Positions 53,474-61,369 of a DNA stretch of 64,000 bases are shown one piece after another. Source of the DNA: Thalassotalea_B piscium_A. Its GTDB lineage: Bacteria > Pseudomonadota > Gammaproteobacteria > Enterobacterales > Alteromonadaceae. The translations under genes were made by a program, and so were the position numbers. The notes beneath the pieces are model-generated. The model had not been told where the DNA came from. It was given only the letters and a program-made list of their open reading frames with translations, and ran no database searches. The stretch lies in NCBI GenBank assembly GCA_049347715.1, contig CP186339.1, positions 4,092,001-4,156,000 on the forward strand. Direction: 5' to 3'. Every line of letters begins with the position of its first letter. Position 1 is the first letter of the stretch.

Positions 53474-54994
53474 ATGTCTTCAGCCATCGAAAATAGTACG
53501 TCTCCTTTATATGCGGTCATCGATTTAGGATCAAATAGTTTTCATATGCTGATCACTCGACAACTTGCTGATAGTGTGCAAGTTGTCGACAAAGTTAAAT
53601 GTAAAGTTCGTTTAGCCTCAGGACTTAATAACCAGAATGAGCTTAGCCAAACAGCCATCGCAAGAGGGCTTGAATGTTTAAGCTTTTTTGCTGAGCGCCT
53701 ACAAGATATTTCTCCCAGTAACATCCGAATAGTGGCCACCGCCACCCTACGCTTGGCAACCAATAGAGATCAATTTATTGATGCTGCTAATGAAATACTT
53801 GGTCATCACATTACCTTACTTAGTGGGTTACAAGAAGCTGAAAATATCTATCTTGGGGTTGCTCATACAAGCGCTTCAGCTAAAGATAAATTAGTATTAG
53901 ATATCGGTGGTGCAAGTACTGAGCTTATTATTGGTAGCGGCTTTATAATTAAACATGCCATGAGTATCAATATGGGGTGTGTAACGTTCAACAAACAATT
54001 TTTTGCTGAGGGACTACTAACGCCAAAAGCATTCGATTTAGCTATAGAGCACGCAAAAGAAAGTTTATCTGCCCATGTAGGATATTATAAAAGCTTAGGT
54101 TGGCAAGTCGTCTTGGGAGGCTCTGGTACCATGCAAGCGTTAGCTGAAATTCTAATGTTTGAGAAAAAACCAGCCTTAATCACCCTAGACTTCTTACAAC
54201 ACATACGCACCAAACTTCAGCAATTTCACAGCATTGACGATATTAGTATTTTGGGGCTAACCAGCGAACGAGCCCCTGTATTGGCGAGTGGCTTAACAAT
54301 TTTAATCGCATTATTTGAATCATTAGATATTGTACAACTACAGTTATCGAGTGGCGCATTACGCGAAGGCTTATTATATGAAATGTTACCTAATAGCCGT
54401 AACATTGCTATCAGACAACGAACAGTCAACGGCCTATCATTAAAATTTCATATCGATATATTACATGCGCAACGTATTCAGAAACAAGTGGCTACCTTGT
54501 TAGATAATGTCGCTAATACTTGGCACCTTATCGATAAAAATCATATAGAACTATTAAATGCAGCCACGGCCTTGCATGAAATAGGACTATTATTAGAATA
54601 TAAACGCCACCAACAACATGGTGCCTATCTGCTTAACAATGCAGATATCCCTGGATTTGAACAAGCAGAGCGACAATTTATTGCAGCATTAGTAAAACTC
54701 TATAAAGGGGATATTGATGCAGATTTATTGAGATCTTTATCTGCAGTCAGTTTTGAACAGGCTTGTTATTATCTCTGTATTTTACGATTAGCCATTATCT
54801 TGTGCCGTCGTCGACAAGATGATGTATTACCTAATTATCAGATCAATGTTGATAACAACACTGTCTCTCTTTGTTTACCTGAGCAATGGCTAGTACAACA
54901 CCCATTAATTGCTGATGAACTTTTACAAGAGAATAAACAATTAAGTAAAATAGGACTTACCCTCAAGATAGATAGTAAGCAAAATAACAGCTAA
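53474..54994 (+). CDS. gppA: pppGpp 5'-phosphohydrolase / exopolyphosphatase GppA
   Basis: A 506-residue Ppx/GppA phosphatase that turns pppGpp to ppGpp and trims polyphosphate. ASKHA-type motifs are visible: AVIDLGSNSFHMLITRQ, LRLATNRDQFIDAANEIL, LVLDIGGASTELIIGSGF and SSGALREGLLYEM, followed by an HD-like C-terminal domain (LNAATALHEIGLLLEYKRHQ). The rhlB-gppA pair is the conserved order. It is convergent with hemB with a hairpin between. Confidence 0.95.
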   Translation: MSSAIENSTSPLYAVIDLGSNSFHMLITRQLADSVQVVDKVKCKVRLASGLNNQNELSQTAIARGLECLSFFAERLQDISPSNIRIVATATLRLATNRDQFIDAANEILGHHITLLSGLQEAENIYLGVAHTSASAKDKLVLDIGGASTELIIGSGFIIKHAMSINMGCVTFNKQFFAEGLLTPKAFDLAIEHAKESLSAHVGYYKSLGWQVVLGGSGTMQALAEILMFEKKPALITLDFLQHIRTKLQQFHSIDDISILGLTSERAPVLASGLTILIALFESLDIVQLQLSSGALREGLLYEMLPNSRNIAIRQRTVNGLSLKFHIDILHAQRIQKQVATLLDNVANTWHLIDKNHIELLNAATALHEIGLLLEYKRHQQHGAYLLNNADIPGFEQAERQFIAALVKLYKGDIDADLLRSLSAVSFEQACYYLCILRLAIILCRRRQDDVLPNYQINVDNNTVSLCLPEQWLVQHPLIADELLQENKQLSKIGLTLKIDSKQNNS

Positions 54995-55120
54995 TAACTA
55001 CATACTGATATGTCAGTAATTATCAAGATACCTCAGTCTTATCAACAATGATCCACACGGCAATCATTAATACTATTACAATCCGTTTTTTATATGAATA
55101 ATTACCAGAAAAAGGTTTTT

Positions 55121-55150
55121 AAAAAGCGAACACTAGCAGTGAGTGTTCGC
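55121..55150 (-). terminator. Intrinsic terminator downstream of hemB
   Basis: GCGAACACT (55126-55134) and AGTGTTCGC (55142-55150) form a perfect 9-bp stem; on the minus strand it runs into TTTTT (55121-55125). It also separates hemB from convergent gppA. Confidence 0.88.
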
Positions 55151-55162
55151 CCTCGTCATTAG

Positions 55163-56179
55163 TTATTCTTCTTTTAGCCAACGAGCAACTTGTTTAGCAA
55201 AATAAGTTAAGATACCGTCAGCACCTGCACGTTTGAATGCAAGTAAACCTTCCATCACACAAGGTTTTTCAGCTAACCAACCATTTTGTATCGCAGCCAT
55301 ATGCATCGCATATTCACCACTTACTTGGTACGCATAGGTCGGGACTTTAAACGTGTCTTTAACACGTCGTACTACGTCTAAATATGGCATACCTGGCTTA
55401 ACCATTACCATATCTGCCCCTTCGTAAATATCTTGAGAAACCTCGTGTAAGGCTTCATCACTATTGGCAGGATCCATTTGGTAAGAAAATTTATTGCCAC
55501 CTTTGATATTTGAAGAAGAGCCAACAGCATCTCTAAAAGGTCCGTAATAACTTGATGCGTATTTAGCTGAGTAAGCTAATATTCGAGTATTAACTAAGCC
55601 TTCTTTCTCTAGTGCTTGGCGAATAGCAGCAACTCGACCATCCATCATATCAGAAGGTGCAACAACATCAGCACCCGCTCGAGCATGAGACAATGCCTGT
55701 TTCACTAAAATATCTTTCGTAATGTCATTAAGCACATAGCCTTCATCTTTACCTGAGGTACCAAGAATGCCATCTTGTCCATGGGTAGTGAAGGGATCTA
55801 AAGCAACATCAGTGATCACGCCTAATTCAGGAAAGTGAGCTTTTAACGCTCGCACTGCTCTTTGTGCTAAGCCATCTGGATTAAAGGCCTCTTCTGCCAT
55901 TAACGATTTTTTATCACTCGGAGTCACTGGAAAAAGGGCGATGGCTGGAATGCCAAGTTCGACTAACTCTTTTGCCTCTTCAAGTAACAAATCAATACTT
56001 TTACGTTCCACCCCTGGCATAGATGACACGCTTTCACGCTGATTTTCACCTTCTAAAACAAATACCGGATAGATAAGATCATTCACCGTTAATTGATTTT
56101 CGGCCATTAATTTTCTTGAAAAATCGTCGCGTCTCATTCGACGTAGACGGCGTGCTGGATACTGCCCAAATTGACTCAT
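55163..56179 (-). CDS. hemB: Delta-aminolevulinic acid dehydratase (porphobilinogen synthase)
   Basis: Condenses two 5-aminolevulinates to porphobilinogen. I used ATG 56179, with AGGAG seven to eight bases upstream, giving 338 residues; the frame could extend to 56218 without conservation. Schiff-base lysines are in LAYSAKYASSYYGPF and MVMVKPGMPYLD. The metal-site sequence is DVALDPFTTHGQDG, lacking the zinc cysteines of E. coli HemB and so pointing to the Mg2+-dependent type known from Pseudomonas. The hemC-D genes lie 17 kb away. Confidence 0.96.
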   Translation of the reverse strand: MSQFGQYPARRLRRMRRDDFSRKLMAENQLTVNDLIYPVFVLEGENQRESVSSMPGVERKSIDLLLEEAKELVELGIPAIALFPVTPSDKKSLMAEEAFNPDGLAQRAVRALKAHFPELGVITDVALDPFTTHGQDGILGTSGKDEGYVLNDITKDILVKQALSHARAGADVVAPSDMMDGRVAAIRQALEKEGLVNTRILAYSAKYASSYYGPFRDAVGSSSNIKGGNKFSYQMDPANSDEALHEVSQDIYEGADMVMVKPGMPYLDVVRRVKDTFKVPTYAYQVSGEYAMHMAAIQNGWLAEKPCVMEGLLAFKRAGADGILTYFAKQVARWLKEE

Positions 56180-56229
56180 GTATATACTCCTATTTGGTAA
56201 TGAGCGCATTATAGCCAAATAATAAAGAC

Positions 56230-58062
56230 TTATTCGGTATGAAAATCAAAAAATACGACTCGGTCACGACCACGATCTTTTGCTTGATAAAGCGCCTTAT
56301 CTGCCGCTAAAAATAAATCTTCTGGATTCAAATCCTTTTCCTGTTGATAGGTGCTAACACCACAACTTATTGATAATTTCACTTTCTTAACGGTTACATC
56401 AAAATCGTTTTCTTTGACTGCTATCCGTAGGTCTTCAGCAATAGCAATTGCCCCCTCAACATCAGTTTCAGGTAAAATTAAGCAAAACTCTTCGCCACCG
56501 TATCGACAACCAATATCAGTGCTTCGACGTAAACCTGCTTTAATCGTTTTCGCTAAAGCAATTAAACAGTTATCGCCTGCCACATGCCCATAGGTGTCAT
56601 TAATTTTTTTGAAATGGTCAATATCAATGACAACAATACTTAATGGCGTGAGATTACGACGGCTACGTCGAAATTCAGCAACAATTTTTTGATCATAATG
56701 CCGACGGTTAAATAACCCAGTTAAGTCATCTAAAGTATTCTTTTCGGCTAATTCGCTATTCGCATTTTCAAGTTCTTGTAACGCAATATTGAGTTCTAAG
56801 GTGCGCTCTTGCACTCTAATTTCTAGTTGCTCTTGGTTTTTTTGCTGTAAGGCTAAAAGCTCTTCTTGTGCTTGCCGGGAAACTCGCTCACTTTCTAGAG
56901 ATTCTTTCTTTGCCCGTTCGCTATCAAGATTTTGGTAATAATACTGCCGACTTAAAACAAAAGTCATTAAGCAGCCATGCAACCAAAATGAGACCGTATA
57001 TAAAATACTATTAAAGCTATACCACGAAATAGTAACAATATTAGTTATTTTAAAAACTAATTGAAGCAAAATAACAATAGTAAAAAGCGTAGCCAGTCTT
57101 TGCTTTTGTTTGATCAAGAATAGTCCAACTACAATCAGCGCAGCAGGTGTCAGTACATCAATAAATTTACCAATCAACACATTAGTATTTAACGTTAACA
57201 TCATGCTCAACGGTAAATATAAGAAAAATAGCCAGCCTAAAAGTCTAAGCTCTTTATTAAAAGGAGCAGAATAGTCTTTCAAGGTAAATAATACTCGTGC
57301 AAACCACAGCAATAGAATGGATGAAAATGAGGTAAGCAAGGGAATTTCAAATCCACGAAATTCTGGGGTATCTGGAAAAAAGTTATACAAATTAATCCCT
57401 AATAACACGGCAAGCGATAACGTTTGTACCACAAAATATCCACAAAGAATTAGTAGTGATCTACTGCCATTAGCTGCAAATAGCATCAACATGACTAATG
57501 CTAAGGCAAACATTCCGCCAATGGCGATTCCCGTGACATACTGACTGTAACTTAAGTTAGTGACAAACTCATTTGAGCTTAATAGATCAAGTTTAATAGT
57601 GGACTCACCATCAGATTTTACCGCCAAATATACGCGCCAAGTGGCTTTTGCTGGAATACGTAATTGCGCACTGGATAAACTATTATAGTGACGAGTGATC
57701 TCTGTTGTTTTAACAGTATCGCCAAACCGGCGCTCATAAAGCATTACCGTTTCTAACTGAAGTCCATTATTAAGTACCATATAAAAATTAGCTGCTTGCT
57801 CACTGGTATTTAAGATGTCTATAACTATCCAATTTTGACCGTTCACTAATTTCAATGGCTGGTTTTGCTCAATCCACGCATCATTAGGTAAGTTAAATAC
57901 TTGATGAACTGTAGCATTTACGTATTCTTTTGAGAGTACAGAATAAGTACTAGTGACCTTAACTTCTGGTGTTACTACCACATCATAAGTCGCCGCTACA
58001 CTAGTAAATGTCCACAACTGTAGCAGCAAAAACAATAAGCCATAGCAATAAGGTCTACTCAT
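56230..58062 (-). CDS. Membrane-bound diguanylate cyclase (7TMR-DISM sensor-GGDEF)
   Basis: A 610-residue protein. A signal peptide (MSRPYCYGLLFLLLQLWTF) leads to a periplasmic 7TMR-DISMED2-like domain (to about residue 165), seven membrane helices, a coiled coil (QEELLALQQKNQEQLEIRVQ) and a GGDEF domain with intact CRYGGEEFCLILPE. An RxxD inhibitory site (RSTD) lies five residues before GGEEF. It should sense a periplasmic ligand and make c-di-GMP. The ATG at 58062 overlaps the tatD stop (ATGAGTAG). It is the distal gene of the tatABCD transcript. Confidence 0.9.
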   Translation of the reverse strand: MSRPYCYGLLFLLLQLWTFTSVAATYDVVVTPEVKVTSTYSVLSKEYVNATVHQVFNLPNDAWIEQNQPLKLVNGQNWIVIDILNTSEQAANFYMVLNNGLQLETVMLYERRFGDTVKTTEITRHYNSLSSAQLRIPAKATWRVYLAVKSDGESTIKLDLLSSNEFVTNLSYSQYVTGIAIGGMFALALVMLMLFAANGSRSLLILCGYFVVQTLSLAVLLGINLYNFFPDTPEFRGFEIPLLTSFSSILLLWFARVLFTLKDYSAPFNKELRLLGWLFFLYLPLSMMLTLNTNVLIGKFIDVLTPAALIVVGLFLIKQKQRLATLFTIVILLQLVFKITNIVTISWYSFNSILYTVSFWLHGCLMTFVLSRQYYYQNLDSERAKKESLESERVSRQAQEELLALQQKNQEQLEIRVQERTLELNIALQELENANSELAEKNTLDDLTGLFNRRHYDQKIVAEFRRSRRNLTPLSIVVIDIDHFKKINDTYGHVAGDNCLIALAKTIKAGLRRSTDIGCRYGGEEFCLILPETDVEGAIAIAEDLRIAVKENDFDVTVKKVKLSISCGVSTYQQEKDLNPEDLFLAADKALYQAKDRGRDRVVFFDFHTE

Positions 58063-58858
58063 GAGGTATATCCCAGTTAAATACTTGCTTAGCATTTAAC
58101 TCAGTTTGCTGGCGAATTTCTTCTTCACTATAAGCGGTAAGTTCCGCTAGCTTTTTAGCAATCACACCAAGATAACAAGGTTCATTACGACTGCTTTTCG
58201 GGCGGGGATTAATATTTCTCGGTGTTAAATAAGGGGCATCCGTTTCGATCATTAATTGTGTCAGTGGGATATATTTTACAATGTCTTGTAGCTCTTGACC
58301 GCGACGTTCATCACACAACCATCCAGTAATACCTATATACATGCCTGCATCTAAACAGGTTAATAATTCATTTTTGTTACCCGTAAAACAGTGCGAGACC
58401 ATCGCCGGTATTTTTTCTATCGCGGGAGTTAAAATATCAAACCATGGCTGAAAAGCCTCTCGTTGATGAAGAAAGAGTGGCATAGATAAATGGCTTGCAA
58501 GTGTCACTTGTTCTTTAAACACCTGAAGCTGCTGTTCTGGTGTGGAAAAATTACGGTTAAAATCTAAACCACATTCTCCGATAGCTTTTACCTGAGGAGA
58601 TTTTGATAATTCAGTAAGTTGGTCAATATAATCAAGCGGAACATTCGCTGCATCGTGAGGATGTACCCCTGCGGTACAATGAAGATAATCAGGATACTGT
58701 CGGCATAAAGCTAACGCCTGCTGACTTTCGTCAATAGATGTACCTGTCACCAAAAAGCCTGTCACCTTTTCAGCTTTTGCCCTTTCAATGACTAAATCTC
58801 TATCTTTGTCAAAACGGCTATTGGTAAAATTTACACCTATATCAATCAAACAACTCAC
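58055..58858 (-). CDS. tatD: TatD-family deoxyribonuclease
   Basis: A 267-residue metal-dependent nuclease (3'-5' exonuclease) not needed for Tat export despite its name. The fold and metal ligands are visible in LIDIGVNFTNSRF, TAGVHPHDAANV, GECGLDFNRNFSTPEQQ, FLHQREAFQPWFDIL, SHCFTG and LMIETDAPYLTPRNINPR. The frame starts with GTG at 58858; a TTG three codons in would match the E. coli start (MFDIGVNL) better. It lies 38 bases downstream of tatC, as in E. coli. Confidence 0.93.
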   Translation of the reverse strand: MSCLIDIGVNFTNSRFDKDRDLVIERAKAEKVTGFLVTGTSIDESQQALALCRQYPDYLHCTAGVHPHDAANVPLDYIDQLTELSKSPQVKAIGECGLDFNRNFSTPEQQLQVFKEQVTLASHLSMPLFLHQREAFQPWFDILTPAIEKIPAMVSHCFTGNKNELLTCLDAGMYIGITGWLCDERRGQELQDIVKYIPLTQLMIETDAPYLTPRNINPRPKSSRNEPCYLGVIAKKLAELTAYSEEEIRQQTELNAKQVFNWDIPHE

Positions 58859-58896
58859 TCTCTATATAATTATATTACTGTAGTTGTGTGCACCTG

Positions 58897-59652
58897 TTAC
58901 TCAGCAATGTCAGCTTCATCACTCTCGTCGGTATTATTTTCACCAAATTTCATTGATGCGATAAACACTCCGACTTCAAACAAAATTAACATAGGTATTG
59001 CTAGTAATGTTTGTGAAATAATATCTGGTGGCGTGAGTAACATACCGATAACAAAAGCTGCTACCACTATATATGGACGCTTTGCTTTTAAGCTTTGAGG
59101 ATCCGTGAAACCTGTCCAGCACATTAAAATAATGGCAATAGGAATTTCAAATGCGATACCGAAGGCAAAAAATAATTTCAAAACAAAGTCGAGGTAACTT
59201 GAAATATCAGTCGCAATAGTGACGCCTTCAGGTGCAACCGAAGTAAAAAATGAAAAAATCAGAGGAAAAACAACGTAGTAACTAAAAGCGATACCCGAAT
59301 AAAATAAAAAGGTACTTCCAAACATCAAAGGGGCGACTAATCGTTTTTCGTTGCGGTACAGACCAGGAGCAATAAAAGACCAAATCTGAAAAAGTATAAA
59401 TGGCATAGCAAGAAACACAGCTAACACTATCGTTAACTTAAATGGCGCAAAAAATGATGAAGCAACATCTGTTGCAATCATTTGTCCGCCCTCAGGCATA
59501 GTTGCTAATAAAGGCTTTGAGACATATTCATAAATATCATTAGCAAAATAAATCATTGAACAAAAAATAACTAAAACAGACAAAACTGCTTTCAATAGTC
59601 GGGAACGCAACTCAAGTAAATGATCGAATAAGGTATGTGTTGCTTGGGTCAT
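58897..59652 (-). CDS. tatC: Twin-arginine translocase subunit TatC
   Basis: The 251-residue six-helix receptor that recognises twin-arginine signal peptides. The conserved N-terminus HTLFDHLLELRSRLLKAVLSV, the loop EGGQMIATDVASSFFAPFKL, FQIWSFIAPGLYRNEKR and the membrane segment YIVVAAFVIGMLLTPPDIIS are all present. The ATG overlaps the tatB stop (ATGA). The C-terminal tail is acidic (NNTDESDEADIAE). Confidence 0.97.
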   Translation of the reverse strand: MTQATHTLFDHLLELRSRLLKAVLSVLVIFCSMIYFANDIYEYVSKPLLATMPEGGQMIATDVASSFFAPFKLTIVLAVFLAMPFILFQIWSFIAPGLYRNEKRLVAPLMFGSTFLFYSGIAFSYYVVFPLIFSFFTSVAPEGVTIATDISSYLDFVLKLFFAFGIAFEIPIAIILMCWTGFTDPQSLKAKRPYIVVAAFVIGMLLTPPDIISQTLLAIPMLILFEVGVFIASMKFGENNTDESDEADIAE

Positions 59653-59996
59653 TCGTTATTTTCTTTTTTTTCAATGGTGTCAATAACTGGCGTTTCCGTA
59701 TTTTTCATATAAGGTTTCGTCACCATTTCTGCTGCTTCTTTCAATGACTTAACTGACTCAGCAACTTCTGGTGATAAATTTTCCATATTGACTTGTTCGG
59801 CTTTTTTTAGATTCGCGTGTAGCTCGTGTATACGTAGCTCTTCACTCAATTCACTTTTTACACTATCACTAAATCGTCTGACATTACTCATCCAACCGCG
59901 AACGGTACGAATAGCAACAGGCAAACGTTCGGGTCCTAAAACCACGAGACCTATTATCGCAATTAATAATAGCTCCCAAAAGCCAATATCAAACAT
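59649..59996 (-). CDS. tatB: Twin-arginine translocase subunit TatB
   Basis: A 115-residue protein with one N-terminal membrane helix (MFDIGFWELLLIAIIGLVVL), the conserved GPERLP turn, an amphipathic helix (VAIRTVRGWMSNVRRFSDSV) and a polar tail. Glu8 of the membrane helix is present, which separates TatB from TatA. It forms the signal-peptide receptor with TatC. It starts three bases after the tatA stop and overlaps tatC. Confidence 0.96.
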   Translation of the reverse strand: MFDIGFWELLLIAIIGLVVLGPERLPVAIRTVRGWMSNVRRFSDSVKSELSEELRIHELHANLKKAEQVNMENLSPEVAESVKSLKEAAEMVTKPYMKNTETPVIDTIEKKENNE

Positions 59997-59999
59997 AAA

Positions 60000-60221
60000 T
60001 TAAACTTTATCTTTTTCATCAGTAGTTGAAGCAACCTTCTCATCTACTGTCTTTTTATCATCAATTGCCGTTGTTTTTTCTTTATCGTCACTAATAGAAT
60101 TTTTAAATCCTTTAACCGCGCTACCTAAGTCACTACCTAAGTTGCGTAATTTTTTTGTACCAAATAAAAGCACTATAATGACGGCAACAATTAATAATTG
60201 CCAAATACCTATTCCGCCCAT
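60000..60221 (-). CDS. tatA: Twin-arginine translocase subunit TatA
   Basis: A 73-residue pore-forming subunit: membrane helix (GIWQLLIVAVIIVLLFGTKK), hinge LFGTKKLRNLGSDLGSA with the conserved FG, amphipathic helix VKGFKNSISDDKEK, and an acidic tail. It is the first gene of the tatABC-tatD-GGDEF transcript. Confidence 0.96.
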   Translation of the reverse strand: MGGIGIWQLLIVAVIIVLLFGTKKLRNLGSDLGSAVKGFKNSISDDKEKTTAIDDKKTVDEKVASTTDEKDKV

Positions 60222-60313
60222 CGAAAAAACTCCTATAATCTAAGTAACTTCATTATAAAGTTTTGTTTGAAAAAAGCACCTCTTATGCACTAAAAAATAA
60301 GGACATTGTCAGA

Positions 60314-61357
60314 TTGTTTGATTTATTTCGTCATCGACTCGTAAATATCACTCTTTTCGCGTTATTCACTGCTAGCCAGTGCAATACTGTATATGCTGAA
60401 TGTTCAATTATGGCACAAGAACTATCTGCTCAAACGGAACCTAGCCTAAAAGATACAAAATCAGCACAACCACTTAGCCCAGAAGAGATAAAAAAGCAGC
60501 AGCAGGATAAATGGATAGAAAACTTCCATAAATCTGTCTCCAATGGTGTTTTCCAATCAGCTTTATGGTTTGATAATTTTTTTACTGAACAAGACTGTCA
60601 ACAAGAAATGCCCAGTACTAACGCACGAATCCGTTTGGAGTGGGCGCCAAAAGCAAGAGACTTACAAGAATTTAAAGCGCGCTTTCGTATCAAGGTCGAT
60701 CTACCTCATTTTAGTGACAAAATGGATTTAATTTTATCTGATAATGACGAGAATGCCCAAAATCAGCTACCGCTTGAAAGTATGAACACCCAACCAGAAA
60801 CGGAAAAAGAACATTTCGCTGCTGCGGTACGTTATGTTTATCGTAAAAATAGTCAACAATTTACCGATACCCGACTTGGCATTTCAGGGGGGGATATATT
60901 TGCGCGTTCAAGGTATGTAAGACGATTTACGGGCAAAGAAAATCATAGCCTAAAGATTGAACCCTCTCTCTATTATTTTTTAAAAGATGGCTGGGGTAGC
61001 AAATTACTACTGGAATATGATTATCAGATCTCCCCAAAGTCACAATTACGCATTAATTATAGTACACGCATCTCACAATCGTTTAGTGGTATTCGCTGGA
61101 AACACGGGTTGTACCAACTTAACCAGATTGATAGAACCACAGCTTCATTATTTGGTTTACAAGTGGAAGGAGAACGAAATGGCGACCGCGGCTTTATCAT
61201 TGACAAATACACCTTAAGTTATCGCTATCGATTTAACGCTTATAAAGACTGGCTCTATTTTGAAGTAGAACCTTTTATCGAATGGCCTGAAACCCTTAAT
61301 TACCACACTATCCCAGGCATAGCATTACGTGTTGAAGGTTTCTTTTACAAAAATTAA
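60314..61357 (+). CDS. Probable outer-membrane beta-barrel protein, unknown
   Basis: No named family recognised. The C-terminal 170 residues alternate polar and aromatic positions as in a beta-barrel (LKIEPSLYYFLKDGWGSKLL, YRYRFNAYKDWLYFEVEPF), ending near an aromatic pair (VEGFFYKN). The N-terminus is a signal peptide (FDLFRHRLVNITLFALFTAS, with cleavage near VYAEC) if translation starts at TTG 60314, with AAGGA upstream; the frame extends to another TTG at 60263. No ATG fits. A short Gln/Lys-rich helix (EEIKKQQQDKWIENFHKSVS) lies near residue 60. It is divergent from tatA and convergent with the GAF-EAL gene. Confidence 0.72.
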   Translation: MFDLFRHRLVNITLFALFTASQCNTVYAECSIMAQELSAQTEPSLKDTKSAQPLSPEEIKKQQQDKWIENFHKSVSNGVFQSALWFDNFFTEQDCQQEMPSTNARIRLEWAPKARDLQEFKARFRIKVDLPHFSDKMDLILSDNDENAQNQLPLESMNTQPETEKEHFAAAVRYVYRKNSQQFTDTRLGISGGDIFARSRYVRRFTGKENHSLKIEPSLYYFLKDGWGSKLLLEYDYQISPKSQLRINYSTRISQSFSGIRWKHGLYQLNQIDRTTASLFGLQVEGERNGDRGFIIDKYTLSYRYRFNAYKDWLYFEVEPFIEWPETLNYHTIPGIALRVEGFFYKN

Positions 61358-61369
61358 AACTTAGTGAAG

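Noticed and set aside
60543..61217. Plus-strand frames of 62 and 76 codons within the exported-protein gene
   Set aside because: They lie in alternative frames of the longer ORF and have no independent signals.
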